Shown here piece after piece: positions 27,383 to 36,403 of a stretch of DNA of 64,000 nt; within the stretch, counting starts at the first letter, position 1, and the number at the start of each line of letters is the position of its first letter. This DNA comes from Candidatus Brachybacter algidus. Its GTDB lineage: Bacteria; Bacteroidota; Bacteroidia; Chitinophagales; Saprospiraceae. The position numbers and the translations under genes were made by a program. Below the pieces are notes generated by a model that saw nothing but the letters and a program-made list of their open reading frames with translations, searched no databases and was not told the origin of the DNA. Location of the stretch: positions 62,001 through 126,000 of the forward strand of contig JADJSK010000013.1 of NCBI GenBank assembly GCA_016711705.1. Reading direction: 5' to 3'.

Positions 27383-28679
27383 TTAATGTCTGATAATCGT
27401 CTTTAAGAGCCTGTGACCTTCATTACATCGGATCCAAATATAATAAACACCTGAAGAAAATTCACTGACATCAAAAACATATTTATGATTTCCCCGAGAA
27501 AGCACTTCCCTGAAAAGCAATTTTTGAATCGCGCCGCTTTCATTTAGTAGATCCAGCCTCATTTCTGTTCCGGTCAATAGATCCATCTCAAAAGTAATCT
27601 GCCGATCTGCCGGTGTCGGGGAAATTTTAAAAGTGTGAAAAGGAATTTCTTTAATATTCGGTTGGGTATTTAAAGTTGCGGATTTATACTTATAGACTGT
27701 TTCGCCAACAGCAATAGCAGTGTTTTCATCGAGGATTACGATTCGATTTATATTATTTCCAAAAGATAACCATTTCCAGCTCTGCCCACCATCTCTAGTT
27801 TCTAATAAACTGCTTCCCCATTGCACTCCTAACCAACCAATGGAATCATTGAGAAAAGCAGTACCACCGAAATTACCATAGGATGCATTCAAACCATTTA
27901 TTTCTTTTAATTCCCAATGATCTCCAAAATCATATGTGACAAAAAATGATTTATCAAATTCAATTGACCCAATACCAAAACCATTTTTATCAATAAATAA
28001 CTTCCAGCAGTAAGAACTGGCTTTGGTATTTGTGGCAAACTCTCCATGTTTTACCGGAATTATTGGTTTTTAAAATTACTGAAGTACTTTTATTTAATTC
28101 ATTTATACGGGTTCCGGAAACCAAATAAGTTGAATCGTTTAATATCAAACAATCAACTAAGCCTTTGGCAAATGGGACCACTATTGACTTCCAGGTTTCT
28201 CCACGGTCTTTTGATACAATAAAAGCTGAAGGTCCGGAATAAATACCTACCCCAATTATTGTATTGCCTTTATGGTCAAGGCCACATATTCCATTTAGAT
28301 TTATATCGACTTTGTGATTAATACTTTCGAATGAGTTTCCTCCATTTCGTGTAATATAGAGACCCGGTTTAGTACCAGGGTTTGCCAAAACTCCAGCGAA
28401 ACCCAAAGAATCATCTAAGAATTCCAGACTTCTGAAGTAAAGTGGTTTTGACAGTTGTTTTTGCCGAAGCCATGTATCTCCCTTATTTACCGTTTTATAA
28501 ATCCAATATCCATTCCCAATGTATCCTGCGGAATCATTAATAAATGAGACATCATTAAATCTATCATCAGTAGGTGCACCATCCACGACACTCCATCCAC
28601 CTTGTCCGTAAGTCATGTATAAAGATGAGCAAAAAAGAAAATTACAAATTAAAAGGAAGGTTGTAGTTTTTGTTTTCAT
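27383..28679 (-). pseudogene. Frameshifted paralogue of the Ycf48-like T9SS protein
   Basis: The first 229 codons (28679-27990) encode a signal peptide and propeller blades, then lose frame after NNSGKTWR. Reading on in the other frame from about 28045 gives EFATNTKASSYCWKL, then blades and a T9SS domain ending in 27383. The rejoined product (about 430 residues) aligns throughout with the intact neighbour at 26096-27373. The break is in TGGAGAG, where loss of one AG unit or gain of one base would explain it. It is either a recent inactivation of one duplicate or a sequence error; the rest is uncorrupted. Confidence 0.8.
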
Positions 28680-28800
28680 GAGTAGTATTTTTAGAAGAAC
28701 GAGATTAAGTTTAAATTTGTGAATTTAAAATTTCAAAAACCTAGTTTTTCCAACCAATAATCAGATATTTCCTATATTTAGCATCCTAAAAAAAACATAT

Positions 28801-31086
28801 ATGTATAGATTGAATGGATTGATGCTTGGCCTTTTGATGGTAATTTGCAGCTCAATATTTGCACAACAAGGAAAGCCAGATCGAATGAAAGTATTCATTG
28901 ACGGACTTATGGCTAAAATGACACTTGAAGAAAAACTCGGTCAACTTAATCTTCCCAGTGCCGGAGATATCACTACTGGTTCTGCCAATAGCTCAGATAT
29001 TGCTTCTAAAATTAAAGCAGGAAAAGTCGGTGGACTATTCAATATCAAATCTGTAGAAAAAATAAGAGATGTTCAGAAAGTCGCAGTTGAAAATAGCAGA
29101 CTAAAAATTCCATTGATATTCGGTATGGACGTCATTCATGGTTATGAAACAGTGTTTCCTATTCCTCTTGGTTTATCATGCACCTGGGACATGGCAGCCA
29201 TCGAACAAAGTGCAAGAATAGCCGCCATAGAAGCAAGTGCGTCCGGTATCAACTGGACATTTTCGCCCATGGTGGATCTCTGTCGTGACGCTAGATGGGG
29301 AAGAATATCAGAGGGTAGTGGAGAAGACCCATATTTAGGAAGTAAGATAGCATCGGCAATGGTCAAAGGGTATCAGGGCAATCTGACTAAGAATAATCAA
29401 ATCATGGCATGTGTCAAACATTTTGCCTTATACGGAGCATCAGAAGCGGGAAGAGATTATAATACGGTGGATATGAGCCGTATCCGAATGTATAACGAGT
29501 ATTTCCCTCCCTATAAAGCAGCTATCGATGCCGGTGTTGGAAGTGTCATGGCTTCATTTAATGAAGTAGATGGTATTCCTGCCACAGGTAATAAGTGGTT
29601 ACTTACTGATGTCCTGCGCAAGCAATGGGGCTTTCGTGGATTTGTAGTTACAGATTATACAGGTATCAACGAAATGATCGATCATGGCATGGGTGACTTA
29701 CAGACGGCAAGTGCGCTGGCACTGAAAGCTGGAGTAGATATGGATATGGTCGGTGAAGGATTGTTGACTACTTTGGAAAAATCTTTGAAAGAAGGCAAAG
29801 TCACTAAGGCAGAGATCGACATGGCTTGCAGGAATGTATTGGTTGCAAAATATAAACTGGGACTGTTCGATGATCCTTATAAATATTGCGATGTGACTAG
29901 AGTGAAAAAAGAAGTTTTCACACAGGAAAATAGAAATATTGCTAGAAAGACAGCTGCTGAAAGTTTTGTCCTACTTAAAAATGAAGGCAATATTCTTCCA
30001 CTTAAAAAATCAGGTTCCATTGCTTTGATAGGACCAATGGCTGATGCAAAGGAAAATATGACAGGCACCTGGTCTGTTGCGGCTGTTGGTGATAATTCTA
30101 CTTCTTTGAGAAAAGGTTTGGAAACAGTGGCAGGTAAGGATGTGGTGGTCAGATATGCAAAAGGTTCGAACCTGATTGGTGATGCCGCCATAGAAGAAAG
30201 AGCGACTATGTTCGATAAATCTATTGGGCGAGATAACAGAACCGATGATGAAATGATGGCAGAAGCGTTAGAAATAGCTAAATCGTCGGACGTCATCATT
30301 GCTGCAATGGGCGAAACTGCAGAATTTAGTGGTGAGAGTGCAAGCAGGACTAATCTGGATATACCTGATGTTCAAAAAACTTTATTGATGGAGTTAATGA
30401 AATTGGGCAAACCTGTTGTGTTGGTGCTTTTCGCCGGAAGGCCATTGACTCTTAACTGGGAACAGGCGAACGTCCCTGCTATTCTTGATGTATGGTTTGG
30501 TGGTTCAGAAGCAGGATATTCTATTCCCGATGTATTATTTGGTGATGTAAATCCTAGTGGAAAATTAACTACTACTTTCCCTCAGAATGTAGGTCAAATC
30601 CCTATCTATTACAACCACAAGAATACAGGCCGTCCTCTACCGGAAGGAAAATGGTTCCAAAAATTCAGGTCCAATTATCTGGATGTTTCCAATGATCCAT
30701 TGTATCCATTTGGTTATGGGTTGAGTTATACGATTTTCGAATACGGGAAACTTAAAGTTTCTTCAGATAAATTAAAAGGAGCACAGACACTAACTGCAAG
30801 TATTGAAGTGAAAAATACCGGAAAAGTAGATGGCAAAGAAATCGTGCAATTATACATTCGAGATATGGTCGGCACCGTGACGCGTCCGGTAAAAGAACTT
30901 AAGGGATTTCAAAAAGTGATGATCAAAGCAGGTGAAACTAAAACCATTGAGTTCAAGATCACACCTGAAGATCTGAAGTTTTATAATTCCGAACTGAAAT
31001 TTGATTGGGAATCCGGTGATTTTCAGATCATGATCGGTAAGAACAGTCAGGAACTCAGTGGTACGTTGGTTAATTGGCAAAAATAA
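28801..31086 (+). CDS. bglX: GH3 beta-glucosidase, BglX-type
   Basis: A 761-residue secreted or periplasmic enzyme. Signal peptide about 1-22 (ending IFAQQ). GH3 N-terminal TIM barrel with nucleophile Asp285 in FVVTDYTG, GH3 C-terminal domain (about 390-620, with the ETAEFSGESASRT acid-base region) and a fibronectin III-like domain at the end (about 670-755). It should release terminal beta-linked glucose from oligosaccharides. With two GH144 genes, a sugar importer and a ROK kinase nearby it fits degradation of sophoro-oligosaccharides, although BglX enzymes are often broad. It is the first of three close-packed plus-strand genes. Confidence 0.92.
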   Translation: MYRLNGLMLGLLMVICSSIFAQQGKPDRMKVFIDGLMAKMTLEEKLGQLNLPSAGDITTGSANSSDIASKIKAGKVGGLFNIKSVEKIRDVQKVAVENSRLKIPLIFGMDVIHGYETVFPIPLGLSCTWDMAAIEQSARIAAIEASASGINWTFSPMVDLCRDARWGRISEGSGEDPYLGSKIASAMVKGYQGNLTKNNQIMACVKHFALYGASEAGRDYNTVDMSRIRMYNEYFPPYKAAIDAGVGSVMASFNEVDGIPATGNKWLLTDVLRKQWGFRGFVVTDYTGINEMIDHGMGDLQTASALALKAGVDMDMVGEGLLTTLEKSLKEGKVTKAEIDMACRNVLVAKYKLGLFDDPYKYCDVTRVKKEVFTQENRNIARKTAAESFVLLKNEGNILPLKKSGSIALIGPMADAKENMTGTWSVAAVGDNSTSLRKGLETVAGKDVVVRYAKGSNLIGDAAIEERATMFDKSIGRDNRTDDEMMAEALEIAKSSDVIIAAMGETAEFSGESASRTNLDIPDVQKTLLMELMKLGKPVVLVLFAGRPLTLNWEQANVPAILDVWFGGSEAGYSIPDVLFGDVNPSGKLTTTFPQNVGQIPIYYNHKNTGRPLPEGKWFQKFRSNYLDVSNDPLYPFGYGLSYTIFEYGKLKVSSDKLKGAQTLTASIEVKNTGKVDGKEIVQLYIRDMVGTVTRPVKELKGFQKVMIKAGETKTIEFKITPEDLKFYNSELKFDWESGDFQIMIGKNSQELSGTLVNWQK

Positions 31087-31092
31087 ATTCTA

Positions 31093-31731
31093 ATGGCAGT
31101 TGCTCAGAAACCTGCAACTTTTAAATATAGATTAAAACATCCATTCCTGCTGTCATCAGAAGAGGAAGTAGGAGTGGATGAAGTGGGCCGTGGATGCGGA
31201 GCAGGGCCTGTGGTTGCTGCCGCAGTGATCCTTCCGTCCAAAGTCAAGCTGAAATTTCTCAGAGATTCCAAAATGATGGACACCAAACTCAGATACGAAT
31301 TAAGTTACCTGATAAAAAATGTAGCTGTGGAATATGCTATCGGAGTGGCTACTGTCGAAGAGATCGACGAGATCAATATTTTGGAAGCAACTTACCTCGC
31401 CATGCATAGGGCTATAGAAAAATTAAAATCCAGCCCCAAATTGCTGCTGATCGATGGCAATAGATTTAAAAATCAGACGACTATTCCCTATCAGACCATC
31501 ATTCAAGGTGACGACAAGGTTCTCAGCATTGCTGCCGCTTCAGTTCTAGCCAAGACATGGAGAGATGATCATATGATACAACTTCACGAAGCCCATCCCG
31601 AATATCATTGGCATGCTAATAAAGGTTATCTGACTAAGGTACATAGGAATGCCTGTTTTCAATATGGTCTTACTCCCCATCATCGTAAGACATTCAAAGG
31701 TATGGTAGTAAACGAGATAGAGCCCTCATGA
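31093..31731 (+). CDS. rnhB: Ribonuclease HII
   Basis: A 212-residue cytosolic enzyme that removes ribonucleotides from DNA and RNA-DNA hybrids. The catalytic acidic residues start with VGVDEVGRGCGAGPVVAAAV (D and E near residues 25-26), followed by LLLIDGNRF and the AAASVLAKTWRD helix, and then HANKGYLTKVHR near the end. It starts 6 nt after bglX and its stop overlaps the photolyase start by 4 nt (ATGA), implying coupled translation. Confidence 0.95.
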   Translation: MAVAQKPATFKYRLKHPFLLSSEEEVGVDEVGRGCGAGPVVAAAVILPSKVKLKFLRDSKMMDTKLRYELSYLIKNVAVEYAIGVATVEEIDEINILEATYLAMHRAIEKLKSSPKLLLIDGNRFKNQTTIPYQTIIQGDDKVLSIAAASVLAKTWRDDHMIQLHEAHPEYHWHANKGYLTKVHRNACFQYGLTPHHRKTFKGMVVNEIEPS

Positions 31732-33020
31732 ATACAAAGGAATCGATTTCTATTGCCTGGTTAAGAAGGGATCTCAGACTCGACGATAACAGAGCCATCT
31801 ATGAAGCACATCAAACGGGGGATAAGGTATTAGTCTTATTTATTTTCGACACCGATATCATTGATGAACTGGATAAAGATGATCACCGGATCACGTTTAT
31901 TTATGACAATCTTGAAAAAATTAGCACAGAATTAAATAATCAGAAAAGCGCCCTATTAATTCAGAAGGGACGTCCGGTTGATATTTGGAAAAAATTAGTC
32001 TCAGAGTATGATATTAAAAGTGTTCACATCGCCAGAGATTACGAACCTTATGCAAAAGAAAGAGATAGGGAAATCTTGGAATTACTAAGTTCTAATAATA
32101 TTACTTTCAAGGGTTATAAAGATCAGGTAATTTTTGAAAAAAATGAAGTAGTTAAACAGGATAATGCTCCTTATACAGTCTTTACACCATTTAAAAATAA
32201 GTGGCTGGAGGCGTTTAAGAAAAATTCAATCATAAATTATGATCTGAAGACTTTCAATTTTATTTCTCATCAATTTTCATTCCCTACTTTAAGTGAATTA
32301 GGATTTAAAAGGTCAGAAAAAGAAGTACAATCATTTCAATTAAATGATCTCGAAAATTATAAGATAGAAAGGAATATTCCATCTTTAGACCATACGAGTA
32401 AACTTAGTCCTCATCTTCGTTTTGGCACCGTCAGCATCAGAAAAATTGTTGATAAAATGAAAGGAAATGAGGTGTTTCTTAGCGAATTAATATGGAGAGA
32501 ATTCTTCATGCAGATACTTTACCATTTTCCGCAGGTCATTGACCATAATTTTAAAGAGAAATATAATGGTATTCAATGGCGGAATGATGAAGTCGAATTT
32601 AAAAAATGGTCTGCAGGAACGACCGGATACCCGATGGTGGATGCCGGAATGCGTCAACTAAATGAGACCGGATATATGCACAATAGAGTTCGTATGATTA
32701 CCGCAGGATTTCTATGCAAACACTTACTCATTGACTGGAGATGGGGTGAGGCATATTTCGCAAAAAAATTATTTGATTATGAATTATCTGCCAATAATGG
32801 CAATTGGCAATGGGCTGCTGGGACGGGATGTGATGCTGCACCTTATTTCAGAATATTTAATCCGGAAGAGCAGTTGAAAAAATTCGATCCAAAACATTTA
32901 TATATAAAAAAATGGATCCCAGAGTTTGGAACAGACCGTTATCCTTCGCCGATGGTAGATCACAAGGAAGCAAGATTGAGAGCATTGGATGTGTATAAAA
33001 GAGGAATAGCGGAAAAGTAA
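31728..33020 (+). CDS. phrB: Deoxyribodipyrimidine photolyase, class I
   Basis: A 430-residue light-dependent DNA repair enzyme of the photolyase/cryptochrome family. The N-terminal antenna domain starts SIAWLRRDLRLDDNRAI. The C-terminal FAD-binding domain has ELIWREFFMQILYHFPQV, the stretch GYPMVDAGMRQLNETGYMHN and RMITAGFLCKHLLIDWRWGE, with the WQWAAGTGCDAAPYFRIFNP motif that includes the electron-transfer Trp. The length is normal and all core motifs are intact. Its ATG overlaps the rnhB stop. Confidence 0.94.
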   Translation: MNTKESISIAWLRRDLRLDDNRAIYEAHQTGDKVLVLFIFDTDIIDELDKDDHRITFIYDNLEKISTELNNQKSALLIQKGRPVDIWKKLVSEYDIKSVHIARDYEPYAKERDREILELLSSNNITFKGYKDQVIFEKNEVVKQDNAPYTVFTPFKNKWLEAFKKNSIINYDLKTFNFISHQFSFPTLSELGFKRSEKEVQSFQLNDLENYKIERNIPSLDHTSKLSPHLRFGTVSIRKIVDKMKGNEVFLSELIWREFFMQILYHFPQVIDHNFKEKYNGIQWRNDEVEFKKWSAGTTGYPMVDAGMRQLNETGYMHNRVRMITAGFLCKHLLIDWRWGEAYFAKKLFDYELSANNGNWQWAAGTGCDAAPYFRIFNPEEQLKKFDPKHLYIKKWIPEFGTDRYPSPMVDHKEARLRALDVYKRGIAEK

Positions 33021-33048
33021 GTGTTTTGGCAGAGGATTTAGTTTGCTA

Positions 33049-33438
33049 TTATTTACGCTCTATCAGATCCCACAGATTACCATATATATCCTGGAAGACA
33101 CATACCCAACCGTGAGGTTGCTCTTCTAATTCTCTGATAATTTTGACCTGATTTTCAAGAAGGTTTTGATAATCTTTATTAATATCATCGGTATATAAAA
33201 AAAGGAAAACCCTGCCCCCAGTCTGATTGCCTATTCTCGATATCTGCTCTTCATTAGCAGCACGAGCCAGTAAAATATTGCATGATGACTCACCATTTGG
33301 TCGGATGACGACCCAACGCTTAGACTCGCTAATACGAGTATCCTCTATAAGCAGGAATCCAAGTTTGGAGGTATAGTAGCTGATGGCCTCATCATAATCC
33401 CTTACGATGATGGCTATTTGATTTAAGTTTTGTGCCAT
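33049..33438 (-). CDS. VOC-family (glyoxalase/bleomycin-resistance fold) protein
   Basis: A 129-residue single-domain protein with the beta-alpha-beta-beta-beta repeat of the vicinal-oxygen-chelate superfamily (NQIAIIVRDYDEAISYYTSKLGFLL at the start, WVCVFQDIYGNLWDLIE at the end). Metal-ligand-like residues are E near the C-terminus and Q or H earlier, but the set is incomplete, so it may be a binding protein rather than an enzyme. It converges on the photolyase gene 28 nt away and stands alone. Substrate unknown. Confidence 0.85.
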   Translation of the reverse strand: MAQNLNQIAIIVRDYDEAISYYTSKLGFLLIEDTRISESKRWVVIRPNGESSCNILLARAANEEQISRIGNQTGGRVFLFLYTDDINKDYQNLLENQVKIIRELEEQPHGWVCVFQDIYGNLWDLIERK

Positions 33439-33593
33439 ACAATTATTTAATTTGAATCACCAATTTAGATAAATTTGTAAATCAACTAAATAATTTAAAT
33501 GAAGAAAGCACATGGAACTTTTTTTCCGCCTTAGTCATTTTAAAAAGTCATACATATAACATACTTTTACATTTTTTAAAACGTAAGACAATA

Positions 33594-34160
33594 ATGACCA
33601 TAGAAGAAGCAAATAAGGTAATAGATAATGCTAAGCTATTAATGGAACACGCCATGGAGCATCTAGCCCATGAATTAAATAAAGTCAGAACAGGAAAGGC
33701 TTCTACTTCATTGGTCTCGGAGCTAAAAGTTCAATACTATGGCGCTCCTACTTTATTAAATCAGGTAGCAAGTATCAGTATTTCAGATGCTAAAACAATC
33801 GTCATCCAACCTTGGGAAAAACCGATGTTGAAACACATTGAAAACGCAATCTTTGAAGCTAATCTGGGTATTACCCCTCAGAATGACGGTGAAGTCGTTC
33901 GACTCACTATTCCCCCGATGACCGAAGAAAGAAGAGTAAGTCTTGTCAAACAGGCCAAATCTCTTTCTGAAGATGCTAAAATAAGTGTGCGAAATGTGAG
34001 AAGAGATAGTATGGAACAGATCAAAAAACTTGTCAAAGACGGATTTCCTGAAGACATGGGTAAGAAAAAAGAGGATGAGATTCAAAAGTTAACCGACAGC
34101 TATACTGAACAATCGGGGAGGCTAGCCGATAGTAAGGAGAAGGAAATCATGATTATATAG
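33594..34160 (+). CDS. frr: Ribosome recycling factor
   Basis: A 188-residue protein that, with EF-G, splits the post-termination ribosome. It has the coiled-coil arm and the signature ELNKVRTGKASTSLV (about 26-40), TIVIQPWEKPMLKHIENAI and RDSMEQIKKLVKDGFPEDM. The length fits the family (about 185). In many genomes pyrH precedes it; here the upstream neighbour is the unrelated VOC gene and pyrH is not in the window. Confidence 0.96.
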   Translation: MTIEEANKVIDNAKLLMEHAMEHLAHELNKVRTGKASTSLVSELKVQYYGAPTLLNQVASISISDAKTIVIQPWEKPMLKHIENAIFEANLGITPQNDGEVVRLTIPPMTEERRVSLVKQAKSLSEDAKISVRNVRRDSMEQIKKLVKDGFPEDMGKKKEDEIQKLTDSYTEQSGRLADSKEKEIMII

Positions 34161-34179
34161 TAGTCTTAAGTTAGAAATT

Positions 34180-34265
34180 AGAAGTCAGAAGTCAGAAGTC
34201 AGAAGTCAGAAGTCAGAAGTCAGAAGTCAGAAGTCAGAGGTCAGAAGTCAGAGATCAGAGGTCAG
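34180..34265. repeat. 7-bp tandem repeat array, unit AGAAGTC
   Basis: About twelve tandem copies of AGAAGTC, exact at first and drifting to AGAGGTC and AGAGATC at the right end. It starts 20 nt after frr. It is one of several 7-bp-period arrays in the window. Confidence 0.95.
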
Positions 34266-34351
34266 TTTACGTGTAATTTTTTGTTTCCAAAATTAAAGAA
34301 ATAACTTGATAAGGTAAAATGTGATATGTAAAATGTCGATTAGCACAATAT

Positions 34352-34418
34352 CCCCTTCTGCAAGAGGGTGAACGACGAAGAAAAGGTGCAAAAGCGACCT
34401 TTTCAAGGAAGTGAAACG
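34352..34418. repeat. Dispersed hairpin repeat, copy 2 (inverted relative to 13583-13640)
   Basis: Reading the minus strand gives CGTTTCACTTCCTTGAAAAG, then GTCGCTTTTGCACC, then a GTCGTTCACCCTC end, matching the copy at 13583-13640 with a few changes. The 7-bp core stem (AAAAGGT/ACCTTTT) and the loop are kept while the outer stem is lost. The rest of the 794-bp gap to 34954 shows no ORF or RNA gene. Confidence 0.8.
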
Positions 34419-34954
34419 GAACGAAGGCACGAAGAATGAGAGCCAAAGTGAAGTCAGAACATTTGATAGGCACGATCAAATGCTTCTGTGATGCCAAGGG
34501 GGAGTCTTTGATTTGTCAATTTCTATTTTTTGCAAATTATTGATTAACAATGTTTTACGATGAGTTGTATAGAAGCTTACATGTAATACTTTGCATCCAA
34601 AATCTTGGTTTTGAATTGGCAAGTTGGAATTTGACACAATTTATTATTAGCAAAATAAATTTTTAGGACACCAGAACTTAGTTTTACCTGCGCTCAACGT
34701 TTTTTAACGGATGATGTGCAATAATATTGCTTATACTATGTTCGTAAGGTTCAGGTCTTTAAATCAATGTAGTTCATATACTTATTTTAATTTCTTTAAT
34801 ACTTTCATTTGCTAGGATCTGCCATCGAAGTTTTATTCTGACTTCTAATTTCTAATTTCTACCTTAGATTTAGTAATAAAGATATCCTTATAGTTTATCA
34901 CAATGTCGAAACTTCAGTTAGTTAATTAACACCACGAAATCATCCCTGAAATCT

Positions 34955-36403
34955 ATGAAAGCCAACTTCGAAAGATCATTGCTTAAAGGGGTTCATGAAA
35001 TACCTTTTGAAAACATTGCCGGGCTGGAAGAGCAGGTCTTCAATCAATTGTCTGTTATAGAAAAGTTTTTGATAGGAGACACCTTATTGACTTATTCAAT
35101 GTCACCTGACAAATATCCCAATGAGATTGAAACTTCACCGCAAGAGGATTTTCCTTTTGGTTCGCCAAGCATTTCCAAGCATTTTAAACAGCTGAAAAAA
35201 AGTTCGGTTTCTTACGTTGTACATTTCCTTATTGCTGAGCATATAAAATATCGAAGATTGTTGCACCCATCAATGATCATACAAGTGTTAATGAATAAAA
35301 ATGCTTGGGACGATCAGATGATACTGCTCCCAAAAGTATTGAGAAAGCGCGCCAGGTGGCTATCTTCAATGAAAAAGGATTGGAACTGGTGGAATGATGT
35401 TTTAAAACATGAAACTTGGGAAAATAAAAGCAGCGTCCTAAGAAATTTGCACTTAATCGTCATGCGGACATTCAAAATAGAGCAAGCAAATGTGCTGTTG
35501 ATTGAAAGTTGGGCAACGGAAGCTAACGATACTAAAAAATTATTTGTCCAGATTATTTCAGAAACCTACCAATCTACCGATAACCCAATGTTACTGCAAT
35601 TATACAATGCTGAAAATTCCAAACTGAAAAGTCAAATCAGACAGTTGATTTTCCTGTTTGAAGAATCAGCAGAATTTATTGCTTTAAAGGAAATGATCAA
35701 ATCGACTTATGGATTTGTCGACAAGATCAAAACGCTCAATTTTCAGAAAGAAACGGAATTAAAGAGTTTGTTTTTGGACCAAAAGCTAGGTACGATCCCA
35801 ACGGAAGTTTTTTTTACACATCCATTTGTATTTTTTAGCAATAATGAGAATAGGGATCAATTTCGTGAATATGTAGATTCCCTAAAAAACAAAGCAATTC
35901 TCCTCAATGAATTACTAATTAATTATACCTATAAAAGAGATATTAATTCATTGATGACATGCATTGATGCGGAGATGGAATTGGGCGAAGGTTTTATTTT
36001 GAATAATTCTATGCTAAAGGTTTTATCAAATTGTGGTCCGGAATTTATCAATGAATTACTTGGAGAAATGCTGTTAAGTTGTAATTCTATATCCCGGTGG
36101 AGGTTTTATCATCAATTGATATTATATGGGGAGGTCTCATTAGACAAAAAAAATACTTCAAGCCTGGTCACTTTGACCGGCTTGTATCTGAAGAGCTCAA
36201 GTTATAATAAATCAGCTATTACCGAGTTTCTTGCCCGTGCTTGTTACTGCATTCATACATCCTATTTGGGCGACTGGACCGTGATTTGTGGAGATCTAAC
36301 AAGACAGAATCCTGAGTTGAAGAAGTTAAAGGTCATTGACATGATCGAAGAATTAATTACATTTAGGAAACAAATAGAATCCAATATCCTGCATGGAAAA
36401 TAA
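34955..36403 (+). CDS. Uncharacterised helical protein, DUF5691-like, partner of a MoxR ATPase
   Basis: A 482-residue, mostly helical soluble protein with no signal peptide or membrane segment. The stretch VLRKRARWLSSMKKDWNWWN resembles the conserved WLa...W segment of DUF5691, a family found beside MoxR-type AAA ATPases in multi-gene clusters that also carry DUF5682 and VWA proteins. Here it overlaps the following MoxR gene by 11 nt, so the two are translated together. The other cluster members are missing. The DUF5691 assignment is from memory of the family; function unknown. Confidence 0.6.
   Translation: MKANFERSLLKGVHEIPFENIAGLEEQVFNQLSVIEKFLIGDTLLTYSMSPDKYPNEIETSPQEDFPFGSPSISKHFKQLKKSSVSYVVHFLIAEHIKYRRLLHPSMIIQVLMNKNAWDDQMILLPKVLRKRARWLSSMKKDWNWWNDVLKHETWENKSSVLRNLHLIVMRTFKIEQANVLLIESWATEANDTKKLFVQIISETYQSTDNPMLLQLYNAENSKLKSQIRQLIFLFEESAEFIALKEMIKSTYGFVDKIKTLNFQKETELKSLFLDQKLGTIPTEVFFTHPFVFFSNNENRDQFREYVDSLKNKAILLNELLINYTYKRDINSLMTCIDAEMELGEGFILNNSMLKVLSNCGPEFINELLGEMLLSCNSISRWRFYHQLILYGEVSLDKKNTSSLVTLTGLYLKSSSYNKSAITEFLARACYCIHTSYLGDWTVICGDLTRQNPELKKLKVIDMIEELITFRKQIESNILHGK

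Noticed and set aside
34180..34265. Could the heptamer arrays be CRISPR?
   Set aside because: Units are only 7 bp and directly tandem with no spacers; no cas genes are near.
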